NCBI GenBank assembly: GCA_034440635.1
Contig: JAOTON010002221.1
Span: 1-64,000, forward strand
Origin: Lepas anatifera
Lineage: Eukaryota; Arthropoda; Thecostraca; Lepadidae
DNA: 64,000 bases
Direction of reading: 5' to 3'
In this document: piece after piece, positions 23,056 to 63,095 of the stretch
Position numbering within the stretch: position 1 is the first letter of the stretch
Layout: the number at the start of each line of letters is the position of its first letter
Position numbers and translations under genes: made by a program
The notes under the pieces: generated by a model
What the model was told of the DNA's origin: nothing
What the model saw: the letters and a program-made list of their open reading frames with translations, nothing else
Databases searched by the model: none

Positions 23056-25440
23056 TGTAAAAGAGTTGTGCTTTCACTTTTGCAAAGGTCAATCAACCTG
23101 GTGTCAGCTGCCCAGTGTGGTTAATATTTTTGAAAGCTGTGTAGTAAAATTATTCATTAAATATAACGTACGGTAACCATAAAACAAAGAACTTCCACTA
23201 TCTTGCATATGTGTCTAAATCCCAGCCCATTACCTGAGACGATATGAAACCCCCACAAATAAACGTATTTTTTTGCGTTTGCATCAAGCAATGACGTAGC
23301 AGCAAAACGTGACAACAGCAAAGGGTACTCCTAAAAATATCACTTGGCTACAGTTGGGAAAGCATTAAACTAAAAGTAGTCATAATACATATTTTCAAAC
23401 ATGTAAAAGAATATGATAGGGAATATTTCCAACACGACTCTTTTCTAGCACAAAGAATGGAATGCAAAATTATAGAAAATGTATTCTCTTGCTCCCACTC
23501 AAGGACAATCTTATTCAAGATATTGCATATTGTTTTGACTTGCGTTTGAATCCAGTAAGATAAAAATACCTCTCTATGGTGCTTGAAGATAATAACATGA
23601 AACAGGACACCATGTGAGTAGTTGCACACCTAGCCTTAGACTCGAGATTAAAATATACTTCTCAAACATTCCATGTTCTTAGGATTCGAAGATCGTATTT
23701 GAAAATTAATCGTTTTTGAATATAAGAATAATTGACCTTACCCTCAATGTTTCTCAGAATGAAAGGAAGTTGTACATACCTAGTTGCTTGTAACCGTTGC
23801 ATTTCTCGAAATATTGAGGGAAATATTGGTTATTCTTAGGTTTAAATTCAAATTATTCATTATAAATGGAAATACTTCCGTAAATGTTTCGGGTTTCCGA
23901 TTAAAAAGTAATGTTTGCCGTCCTTGCTCTTTGATAACAAAACAAAAGATCCCAAGTTGCCCGTTCAGGCTACTGACCTGATTTGTAACGCACTCATAAA
24001 TGCACTCATCACAGTCGTCACGATTCGTGATCATCTATTTGTATGATTATTTACATGGACTTTAACGATGCCGTGCACTCTCATCATACGTTTACAGCGC
24101 CATTCCGATGAGGCGACAAAATCACCATATTCTTCGAATCCTAGGGTCATATCTGAACACACTTTCGCCTCCAACTCTGACAGTAATAGCAGATCATTAA
24201 CAACACACCACGTTATGGGACATTTCGCCGAATGTCTTGCCTAGAGCTCGAAAACATATCAACGCCGAGTTTAAGTGGCGTCGGAGGGGGAGGGAAGTAA
24301 AGCAAGCTTTGGTTAGGGTGCAATGCTACATCCCGGTTTTGGGTCGACTCTAGCCCCTGACTCTGTGCAGAACTTACATAGCTACAGAACGAGCAGAGCG
24401 TGTGCACTAAACACGCGTAGTTAGAGAGGGGTCTGGTGTCAAAGCGCATTGGAGGGCGTCCTAAAGTGCCTTCCTCTGAGCTCTCAGAAACCCAGGGGAT
24501 TAGAAAAACGCCCGTTGGGGGGTGCGTAGGAGCGATAGCGATGTACATTATGACCAAATTTCACTGACCTATGCCAATATCTTCAAGGTCAAACGAGGTC
24601 GTAAAGGTGAAAGCTGGGGACTTATTGGGAAATGTCGTGATTATGCAGAAAAAACGGGAATACACCCAAAGTGGACTACGGTCATAGAGGGAAGGTACGA
24701 CATAATGTTGACCTATAATCCAACAATATATCATATTCACAATATCGTACAATTTGACCGGCGCTATAGCAGCCCATAGGCGGGAATTGAGGGTTTGGCC
24801 TTGAAAAATACCCTGGACCTTGAACTTGCCCTTGATTTGCCTTAACTATGAATTCATAGCATAACGTACTTCATACTGAATAATACCATCTGACCGGAAT
24901 ACTGGGGTCAATGACCTTGACCTTGACCTTGGCCTTCATGTGGGTTAACGCTAACGTATACCTACTTTAATTAGACGGTATGAACTGGGACGGTGAAAAT
25001 AGGTGGGGGCACTTTAGGACCACCCCCCACTGCGCGTGTTAAGGCCCAATCGCAGAACTGGCTGCGATTTGTTTCTATCATCCCTGGTTCAGATTTTGCA
25101 ACCGCTCCCGGCCGAGCAGAACGAAGCGCAAGCAACTGCCTGACCGGGTCTGGACCAAATGCGACACCCAGACACCCAGACCACCCTGCGGACACGAGTA
25201 AAACATACATGTATAAGTTTATACAGAACTGCAAGATTCATACGACTGTGCTGCCTTTCACCACTAGTGCTGTTGACATATTTCACCTCTTAGTCTGCTG
25301 AGCGATGGTGCCAGGTGGTCATATCACACATGCTTCAGTGTTTCGCCCGAGTTCTACCAATCAGGACAGGGAATACAATACCGTGCCGAACGTCACCTAA
25401 GTAACATCGTCAACACGGACGTCTGTTGTCGGGTATCCAG
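23056..25440. other. Intergenic, with a cluster of AGGTCA-type half-sites
   Basis: AT-rich and gene-free. At 24912-24932 three overlapping copies of TGACCTTGA/G (TCAAGGTCA on the minus strand) stand in direct repeat. More half-sites lie near 24587-24600 and 24800-24840. TCAAGGTCA is the monomer site of the FTZ-F1/SF-1/ERR nuclear receptors. Whether it is functional or part of a dispersed repeat (compare 37-39 kb) is undecided. Confidence 0.4.
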
Positions 25441-25578
25441 GAGCCGAGCTGCTCCTCGGGGTTCCTGGCCCTGCGGTATACCTGGCAAATCACAATAGGC
25501 AGGCCATTGAAGCCAAAGAGAATGACGTTCTGGAACCAGCACATCTGTTTCAAAAGGAGAGCTGCGGGTTCAACTCAG
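25441..25578 (+). CDS. Possible upstream exon of the adhesion GPCR
   Basis: An open 138-bp stretch between an acceptor (TATCCAG) and a good donor (CTCAG|GTGAGA). It reads through a peptide containing PGPAVYLANHNRQAIEAKEN with no stop and has phase 1 on both sides. The Thr-rich exon at 27458 begins in phase 1, so the two would join in frame. No domain is recognised and no signal peptide is visible, so this is a tentative exon. Confidence 0.3.
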
Positions 25579-27457
25579 GTGAGAGTCCTCTCCGCACGCC
25601 TTAAGCCACCAGAACAATCTCACGTAACCGATACACACATGAAAGCTGCTATCGCATTTTCCTTCCATTCGACTCAAAATTAGTCCACCATTGCAATGGT
25701 ACATCTACCCAAAGCATTGGGTCCATAATTTGCACACTTCTGTAGCCAAAATTTTACGTTTTTGTTTCGGTTACAACTGACGTCAGCGGAATTCGAATGC
25801 GGTGATATTTTATGATTACTAATTCATTAGCCGTATAGTTGTTTTTATCATTTTGGTTAGATTCCTCTATTCTGGGATAAGACATGTAATCATATTAAAA
25901 TTGTTTGATCTAACTGTCAATTAATTTTGGATTTCGAGTCTCAGGACGTGAAAACTGGGAAAATGAAAAACCATCAGACTATAAATAGAATACATGTTTC
26001 TCCCTACAGGAAATTGCAGGCCTAAGGGTTCCTGACCACGTGCTGGCAATAAATAAAGAAAAGTAAGGAGTATTCTAGTTCCTGAAACTCTGCCAGTTTG
26101 AACGTCGACTAATGACGCCCATACCTTGTCATGGACGTAAGTAAAAAGCATAGTGTCTGTTCGAATTTGTTCTCTATTTAGGAAACACTAAATGCAACTT
26201 AAAGCTGAACAACACTAGATTCAATGAACAAACATTTCTGCCTTGTGTTTCCTTCATTGATATTCACACTGCGATCTCGGGTACGCTTAAATCGAATGTC
26301 AGGAGTCAAAACTGGCATTCCTAGCCAGAAAGGAAAGTCAGCTTTGATATGAACATATGATACAGTTTTTGCCCTACAAGAGTAAATCTGGTGCATTTTC
26401 TACGCCCATATTGTGATGTTCGCATTTTCTTGTAATCTAACCCTCAGAGAAAGCACGCAAAAGTGAATAGGGAAGTAAAGTTTTATTGTTATGACCATTT
26501 TGCCTTAACTCGTGCAATGCTACAAAATCTTCCGTTGTACTATTATTATATGCAATCGATCTGCATAAATAAATCGTGCTTGTGGTACTGTGCATTCCAT
26601 GTAAAAAGTGCTCGGTACATATTCAGGGATGCAGACCTATTGTTCTGCTACTGGCATACGAGAGCGCCAAGATATGGCAAGCGATCGCTACCCACAGCTA
26701 CCGAGCTGCTCCGTTGAAGAACAGCTTTCATCTGACTCCTCACGGTAAAATCTCCACGGCCTACATCAACGCCTAAGGATACGATGCTCATGGATAAACA
26801 AGTAAGTTGTGAGCTCTTGAGTGGAACTGACCACGAAATAAGAGCTCTGTAGTTCGGATGAAAGCCTGCCCGGGCATGGCCCATCAACTCAGAGCGGGAC
26901 GACAAAACGCAGCACAGACCTGGTGAGTGAAACATCAGATCGGTGATGAAAGAAACATTGAAGGGTGTACATGGTGCCGTGAAAGAAGGATTGACAGAGT
27001 GTAAGAAACTTAAATTGACTGGAAGTGAATGAATGGATGGATGGGTTAATAAATGAATGAATAAATGAATGAATGAATGAATGAGTAAAATATTGAATGA
27101 GTACCGGAAAAATGAATACTTGCTTAATTTTATCTTGCATGTTTTCGTACTTATATGTTTTTTTGTTTTGTTTCCAAGTCCTTGCCTACCACTTTATGTG
27201 TAAAGCCATTCTTGATTGGCACTCACTCGATTATCTGTCGATTTATTGCACCTGATCATATCGCACCTGATCATATTGCAGCTGCACATAATTTCATAAA
27301 TGCATGGTTTTGTTTACGTTTAGCATTTGCCCACTCCGGCACGCTTGCTCAAACATTTGTGTCAAGAAAGGTAACAAAGGTTTGCATTTTTATATCATTT
27401 TAAATCATACTGAAAAAGCTCTCCAAACAATCATTTATAACAAACTTGATGCATCAG

Positions 27458-27610
27458 AAGTATCAACTACGGCGGCCTCCACAACAAATGAAGTCTCAAC
27501 CACCGAAGTCACGACCACAAAGGTCACGACCACAGAGCCGCCCACCACGACGACCACAACCACCACCACCACAACCACCACCACGCCCGTGACCACCACA
27601 ACCGAGAGAG
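27458..27610 (+). CDS. Thr-rich mucin-like exon, probable part of the receptor ectodomain
   Basis: An exon-like stretch between GCATCAG and GAGAG|GTTAGT, 153 bp, symmetric phase 1. It encodes almost only Thr with Val, Glu and Pro (STTEVTTTKVTTTEPP then a run of 14 Thr). Such stretches are O-glycosylated stalks in cell-surface proteins, including adhesion GPCRs. Its end phase (1) does not fit the next recognised exon at 28717, which needs phase 2, so at least one exon or base between them is missing from my model. The purely simple ACC/ACA repeat could alternatively be a microsatellite that happens to be open. Confidence 0.45.
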
Positions 27611-28716
27611 GTTAGTGTCGGGCTGTGAGCACGAGTGTGGTGCCGCTGCCCGTGACTCTTTGCTGATGATGATGTCCGAGAAGCTCATCCTGCTTTCGGT
27701 GTGGTGGCAATGCTCGAGCAGTGTTCCAATAGTTTTTGTGTCAGCCTAAAACATGGCGCTACAGCCTCCCTTCCTTGTGGTTTAGCCTCATCAGCACATT
27801 AACCTATAGTCTTGTCAAGTTATAAAAATTTAGCTATGCATCCATCAGAGAGAAATGAACTAGGTTGGGAACCTGTGGTTTAGCTTGTAAACAGGTTAAG
27901 AACAGTTGCCGGTGTGTACCTAAATCATAGGCGAGTAGAACCTAGCAACATCATTTTTCGTAACAAAAAGTCTGTGCGTTTGGGTAAGAGATGGTCGACC
28001 AACTCCCCGGACTTTCCCAACGCAGAAAAAATTAATAATGAAACGGCGGTTCGGTAGAGCATGAGATGCCACCGAGACTTGGTGTGTGTTCCAAGCTCAT
28101 CAGACGGGTACTATAAATGTCGGAAAACTAGGCCACATCCAGACTTTGATGTAGCCTCTTTCAGAGGATATTGAGGCAAATAAGTCAGCTAGAGGTCTAT
28201 AAACCCGCTTAAGTAGATGGAACCTGGTCTATAACCAGGGCACGTAATTTATTACCTTCCCAATGCTTAGATTCGAGGGGTTCAGGCTTCGTCCGTGTGC
28301 GCATGCAGTATTTGTAATCATTTGTTAAGTGTTAATGATCCTATCATCCATAAATCCCCAACCGATCAATAAGCTCGATATGAGCACTCGGCTTTGATTT
28401 GAGTCTCGCGGCGTGCACGTTTGGCACCTCTGTTTTTATAGCTGTTGGCGACAGGCTGAGCTGACGGTCCGCCCGCCCGGCGGCGCGGCGCCAGCGCGTG
28501 CGAATGCCGTTATAGGGAAGTGCCTGATCCGAGTTCATCTTCCCACAGAGCGCCGCCAATCACTTCTTTTTACTGCCAGCCAAGCCGATAATAGCGAGAG
28601 AGTTCGTCACTAGTGTAACACTGATTGACAACATTCCGTTGTTTCTCACTGAAAGCATGTACGTGACATATCTTTTCCGGCTCTCTGATGCCCGCTAATG
28701 GATGGTGTGTTTTAAG

Positions 28717-56968
<28,252 letters not shown>

Positions 56969-58890
56969 GACGATCGTTCAGCTGAGGAGTGGCCCATACT
57001 CGAACTCTCGGATAAGTTTAGATTTTCCACGCGGTCAGTGCAGCGGTCAGAACTTTTCCTGGCTTGTGACTGTTTAAGAAAAATTGTTGCCACCGAACCG
57101 ATTGCTGTCTTGGATTATCTTATTTCTTGTAATGTGTTCATACATTAAGGAATAACTTTTACCGAGGAAAGACAAGGCTTCGGGAAAACAAGCCTAATTG
57201 AAATTGGTGTGAAAAAACCAAAAGGATATATTCCAGCTAACTCCATGGTGAGATGAGAGCTGGTTACGATGGCTGGATAATTCGAGTAACTTGATTTTCC
57301 GAAACCATGAAAGATAGAGGCACCAGCAATGTATGAAAGTCTATGTCACGTTAATAACAATTCACATCAATTTATCTTTGCGTTGGATTTCATTTTCAGG
57401 AGAAGTAATTAGTTAACCCCTGTTTGGGGTGTAGTTCTTACAAAATGCAGTGTCCTACAGCGCATGAGAACTATGTTTAGGGCTAAAACATATTCAATGG
57501 TACCTCTCTTGTGTTCCGAAACAGCCAAGGAAATTTGTCACCGCCAGATTTTTTATACCCCCCCTACCCTCTGCACGGCTTGCCAAACTGGTAGGACAGG
57601 CTCAGAAGTTTGGCATGGTGTAAAATTCGGCCATCTGCTATTAAATCCACGGAATCTTTCGTAGGCTCTGCTGATCAGTATATTCCCACGATACTAAGGA
57701 AGCCTTTATCTCCGGCTGGTGTTCCTGGCTCAGTTAGTTCCCCCGCGCAGCAAAGGATATATTCTAGCAGTATTTCCACCAGCCTCATTATACTCATTCA
57801 CTAGTGCTGCGAAGTGACGTGAAAATCTATATACTTGACGTCCGCATTTCTAAGCTGTTTAACCAAACAGTAAATATTTAAAGTATACGAAAATTGAAGA
57901 TCTGTTCTCGTTAAAACTTATTCAAGGAAGCCAATGAATGAGCTCAATTTTAGTCGAACCAAATATTGGCAAGTGAATTATGTTTATGGAATAAACTTAT
58001 GTGAACAGCTTAGTAATGAAAAAAATTGGCAGTAGCTACCCGTCCTCAACTGAATTTCTATAATCATAATATTTACTTTATCTCCTCCAACCACAAAAGC
58101 TCATCACAAGATGACCGATTTCCGCTTGCTGTAACTGTTTGCCACTCATGTTGAACCAGCCTTGACCCGTTGCCAGTGCCCCGTTATGTAAGTACGACAC
58201 CCTGCAAAAGATATTGCGTTAATCGTCGTGAGAACAAGAAGACTGCCAACTCATCTCACCCATCGACTGATCTTGCACCGTGCAGTATCCTGACTCACGA
58301 CGCACAAAGCTCCATGCACGTGACTCACCATTGGACTCGTGATAGGGCAGCGTGGGATTTCACTGACTGTTGAATATGTGTTTATCTGGCCTTAGATCAT
58401 GCCAGATTCGAGTCATTGGTGTTCCATCCGCAGCATGAGGGAGTATTTCGCTAATTTATTTTCAGTGCTTGATCGAGTTCTGTGACTATCAATATATATA
58501 TATATTATATATATACATATTCGCTGTAAATCTGAATGCAAAATAGTAAAACTTCAACAATTGCGTGCTAGATGAAATGAAGCTGCATCATTCCCAAATC
58601 GTTCTCAGCGCGAGCATTATCTTTAAGCGCAGGTACTTTCCATGTTCGTGAAATGAGTGCCTGACCTCATCAAAGACTGCAGACGCCTTTAATCTTGCCT
58701 CACTTGTGTGGTTGTAATAAGGCGTGCATACTGTCCTGGCCTCATGCAGTTGAGCTGGATTGAACCCTGTCCAAAAATGTGGCAAACACCGATTTCTACC
58801 CTCCGTTTTCTTCTTTAACATTGAAATGGAATTAAAACAAGTGCATGCTATATAGGCCTATTTAAGATATGCCATATTTTTTGCTGTAAT
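56969..58890. other. 3' flank of the receptor gene
   Basis: Probably includes its 3' untranslated region; an ATTAAG-type sequence near 57145 is the only weak polyadenylation hint. A short (TA)n lies at 58492-58520. No further gene is seen. Confidence 0.4.
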
Positions 58891-59035
58891 CGTTTGAGTT
58901 TGGTGGCTTGGAAAATATAGTCTACATATGAAATATAAAAAGTCTTTTCATTGCAAGCGGTTGCTAATTATGTGTCATATTCGGAACATTTGGGAAAACT
59001 TGCTGTGACAGCAATGCTTGCAAAGTGATTCGTTC
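58891..59035. repeat. Dispersed repeat, copy 1
   Basis: 'ggtggcttggaaaatata', 'atgaaata...cttttcattgca', 'tgtgtcatattcggaacattt' and 'ttgctgtgacagcaatgcttgc' match, in the same order, a segment at 62960-63090. About 70 percent identity by eye over some 130 bp. Both copies lie downstream of a (TA)n tract. Confidence 0.7.
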
Positions 59036-59799
59036 TGTGGGTCTGCACGGTACGTGCCGGCACAGTTATGCGCTGACAGGCGTTCTTCTCCCGCGACTGG
59101 AGCCGAGAGGCGTGGGATCCGGTTATGGAAATTTCGATAGCATCGACATTGGGTCACTGGAACCAAGTTTCACTGTTGTAGTGTTTGGCCGGCGGTGAGC
59201 ATGGAACTATGGGCCATCCTATTGGAAGGAATTCTAACGACGTTCAGTTAGCACGTCGTGTATTGAATCAAAATGGTTGCACAAAGCTTAGGTCCATCAA
59301 ACAACATAGTCTGGTGAAACAATACTTACAGGTGGAGAATGTGGGTGACTTTTATGTCTCAATGTTGCGTCTCAGAGACTGTCTTGATCCTTTATGTTAC
59401 ACGGTGAAAGCGTTCAGATGGGGAAGAATAATTTTCTCCTTCATGATTTTATGTAACTTAAAGTAAAAACCTCCCAGGAGGGCGAAGTATGCATTTGCAG
59501 TTAGTCCTAAGGCTATCGACATTGATCAGCCTGAGCAGCCATTGTTAGGTTTCCGCTCCGTTGCCCCATCAATGTAAAAATCTTCCCGCAAAATGGGCTA
59601 TCCCAGCACGGTGCTATCATCTCAGTTCCCAGGAAACAAAGATTCACATAGAGTCTCACGTTTTGACAAAGACGCCTGCAGTTTTTGAACAGTATATTTT
59701 TAAGGCCGTGTCCGGCAACTCCTATTCGATGCAGTTGGTGCTGAATTGCGCAGCTTGAAATACAACAACACCGGTCTGATACCCAACTAGAAATGGTTG

Positions 59800-60010
59800 G
59801 ATTTATGTTTCCTTATTAGACCATTTTAGAATACGCATCACCAGTTTGGAATCATGCAATCACTTTGAGTCAAAATCTATTGAACGAGTCAAAACGAGCC
59901 TTACGTATATACTTGGCTGAATTACGTAACTTACCGGAACGCCCTTAGCGTTGCTAACATGGAAACTCTCAAAACCGTAGAGCTAAACTGTTCGAAGCCT
60001 TCACTATCAA
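59800..60010 (+). mobile_element. LINE reverse-transcriptase remnant
   Basis: From 59829 the frame reads EYASPVWNHAITL, then NLLNESKRALRIYLAEL before a stop. This is the 'leYaspVW' and 'Q-raLRiI' signature in the thumb region of non-LTR reverse transcriptases. A frame shift later, RRAKLFEAF fits the next conserved block. It is truncated and frameshifted. Confidence 0.75.
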
Positions 60011-61050
60011 ATGTATCAAATGCTCTAACTAGACACTTGCACTTTCCTCCTGCCTCCCGCCCTTGCGGCCCCTTATTGAGACGGAGAGCCCCTTATCCCA
60101 TTCTAGCAAAACAGAACGTTTGAAATCCGCCGATTCAGATGCTGAGCTCTTTAACAAAGGAATTGTACGTCACGCCACCACCGTTGAGCCTTTTGGTTCT
60201 TTGTTGGTGTTCTTTATGTTGATTTTACATTCCTGTTTTGCCTTGGCTCCCGGAATGATTGAATTGTGATTTTTATATATTAATATACCTTTCCCCCCCC
60301 CCTCCCCTCTCTCAACTACCGCGTGCGTTCGATTAACTGCGTGCTTTGTTTTAGTCATACTTTTTGAAACTATCACCACGTAATCAATTTGATTTTGCTG
60401 GTATTCCCATACCGATCAAGGACAGTTCTATACTCAGCACTTTCAATTGATAAAACAGGAAAAAATATTAAAAAGCCACTTGCAAACCTTTTTTGGGCTT
60501 CTCTCAAGCGTCATGGATGACTCGTGTTGACAAGGTGCGCTTGCTAATTCTGAACACAATTCTTTCTTAGTGCGCGCACTTTGGTCCCAGATGCTCAAGT
60601 GTCTGCGAATGATATTTATCTTCTTTTTCTGTTGCACGTTTTTTGCTCCATTGTTTGCTTGTCTCATACGTGGAGTGAAATATTCGCCCAATGTTCTACT
60701 GATGTGAATTGCTGGTGCTCCGACTACAGCTAGAAGTAACTATTACTTTCTGGTCTACTTTAAGACATACATCTATCTCACAAGGAGCTGTAATAACACG
60801 GCGTGCTAGATCAACATACTGTTTTTCATTCACTGCTGTTGTTTCACATTACGTAGGCCTTGCGTGATAACAGACAGACGCACTATTTTATCTTGTTTCT
60901 TAGGAGGGGCAAATAGTATCTAATTCGAGCCTTCAATATGTTTTAGCCTGAGTGCACATATTACGCTTTGTTGATGTTTACTGACATACAGTGTCCTAGC
61001 CTTTGACCTGTCTCGAAATCTGATATCCTGGTCATACAAGTGTAACTAGA
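60011..61050. other. Gene-free stretch
   Basis: Probably the 3' tail of the LINE remnant, then AT-rich DNA. No supported feature. Confidence 0.4.
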
Positions 61051-61139
61051 GTGCTTTTAGGATGGCGTCGAGAACATCCCAGGAAACATGGCCATATTTC
61101 CTGTCACATTACAAACCAACCGACACTGATATTCCAAGA

Positions 61140-62215
61140 GTGTAGATTGTGCGTTGACGCGCCTGGTGCCGCCTCTGCCAGAGCAAATACGCTCGGCAGC
61201 CCTGCTCCGGCGAAGATCAACGGCACCCTGACAAATGAAGGACTAAAAGCTCACCATACAGCGCGTCACACGAGAAGACCTGATGGCCCTCGTCCACCGG
61301 TTGGAGCCACACGACAGCTACAGTACCATGACAGGCACCCTGCTCCTGCTTCCGCACATTGGCTCCAACACGCTGCCGTTCCGGACTTAAACCTGCGAGG
61401 GCACTCGCGGGGATGCGATTGTCGTGGTCACGTTTATGGACGAGAGCCGCAGACGTGGCCGCGTTGATGTTTTCACCCGCAGCACGGCAGTGTCGGCGGC
61501 TGCTCTGCTCTCTGCTGCCGTGACCGGAGCTGGACAAGCAGCTCTGGCAAGGACCGGTCGTTCCTGTTGAGCGGGGCTCTTCACTGCGCGATGGACATCG
61601 GCTGCTGCCGCGCGCAGGTTCTGGCTGAACAACATGGGGAAGCAGAGGATGTGGTGGAGAGCGCCGGGAGCGCCGCCTGTGATGTCGTTACCTCGGGGTA
61701 AGGGTGGGCCCGATACGGCCGCACCACAACAATACTCTGCGGCGTCTCTGGCCTCGTGCTAACGCCGATAACGAGGCTGTCACCAGAGACGGAGTACAAG
61801 CCGACCTCTCAGCGGGAGCGTTCGCCACAGTGAAGGTCAACCAGCACGACAAGGGAATAGCGTCAAGCACCGGTGCTCCACCGGCCAAACCAGCAGAGCG
61901 TCCTATGTCCTGGCTGGTCCTCAGCACCATTGGCAACCTCGGGCTCCTGTACGAGGAGGAGCGGTACCGACGCCGCGGCCTGGTCTGCCGCTCTGCTGGC
62001 GCTGTTAACTGCGCTGTGTGAACAGTGGGCGCTGTCCTGCTGTGTTCTACCACAGGCGACAAATGTTGGGTCCTCAGCTCACTCAGTGCACTGGGGTATC
62101 TTTCACTTGATCGCTTGGCTACTTGGTCGCGTTCACAGCCGCAACTGCATTGATCCCCAGCGACACTGCAATGATCTTTATCCACAGTGGCCGGTTTCTT
62201 GTCCTCCTGGTAGGG
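61140..62215 (+). pseudogene. GC-rich coding-like stretch with several frameshifts
   Basis: Composition and codon-like periodicity resemble the real exons here. Protein-like pieces follow one another in changing frames: INGTLTNEG, LTIQRVTREDLMALVHRLEP, TGTLLLLPHIGSNTLPF, GDAIVVVTFMDES, GALHCAMDIGCCRAQVLAEQ, then WLVLSTIGNLGLLYEEE and a hydrophobic WSAALLALLTALCEQWALSC, then VHWGIFHLIAWLLG. The first few resemble GAIN-type strands (compare IELTIQKIRLD of the receptor), and the last pieces look like membrane helices. It may be a decayed membrane-protein gene, or an intact one broken by assembly errors. No family can be assigned. Confidence 0.4.
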
Positions 62216-62289
62216 TATTAAACATAATAGTATACGCTTAATAATGGAATTCGAACTGATCCTGCTGGCTTCTTTGCCTGCGAAATATG

Positions 62290-62560
62290 AAGGCTTACTG
62301 TATGCTGGGGCTTAGTGATGCACCAACTACCAAGGTTATACGGCACTCACTGTATGCTGGGGTTTAACGACGCACCAACTGCCAAGGTCATAGGGTTTAA
62401 CACTCACTGTCATAAGGTTAACACTCACTGTCTACTGGGGTTTAACGACGCACCAACTGCCAAAGTAAAAGGGCACTGCGTCTGCTCGGGTTTAACGACG
62501 CACCAACTGCCATAAGTTAAAGGGCACTCACTGTCTACTAGGGCTTAGCGACGCACTAAA
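62290..62560. repeat. Tandem array made of a SINE core
   Basis: Five copies of 'gtttaacgacgcaccaactg' with 'ccaaggtcat' and 'ggcactcactgt' spacers, period about 50-65 bp and irregular. The same core lies in the SINE at 50835-51048. Confidence 0.8.
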
Positions 62561-62799
62561 AGCCAAAATGAGTGTGAGCTTGGAGCAGAGATACATTGCA
62601 TTATTTTTTATCTGGCCGAGACGGTATTTTCTTGAGGGAAGGAAAAAAATTCCGGTCAGATCTTCTGACCGGACTTGACCGAATTTTGTGGCTTTCGTTA
62701 ATTGTGTCAATGGTGGTGAATGGCTCATTCTTGCGGAACTGTCTTGTTCATTTGTTTTATGCCGAATCATGTATGTGTCTTTTTGATGTGCTCTTGGTG

Positions 62800-62889
62800 T
62801 TTAATACTGACGAAGGTGCTTCGTCATCGAAACATCCATCAAAAATATAAATATCAGGAAAATTTAGGAAAGAAGTCTGTCACTTCCTT

Positions 62890-62963
<74 letters not shown>

Positions 62964-63095
62964 CTTGGTGACTTGGAAAGTATATTTCAGATGTGAAATA
63001 GGAGAAGAGCCTTTTCGTTGCATATGTGTCCGATACATTTTGCAAACTATTGTTGTGGCTGTAATATTTGCGAAGGGATTTTATTGAGTTTGAGA
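62800..63095. repeat. Hairpin motif, (TA)n and dispersed repeat copy 2
   Basis: 62808-62825 is a hairpin, GACGAA-GGTGC-TTCGTC, followed by a CGAAAC-type end, resembling the ends of Penelope-like elements. A (TA)n tract fills 62890-62960. From 62960 the sequence matches the repeat at 58891-59035. Confidence 0.55.
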
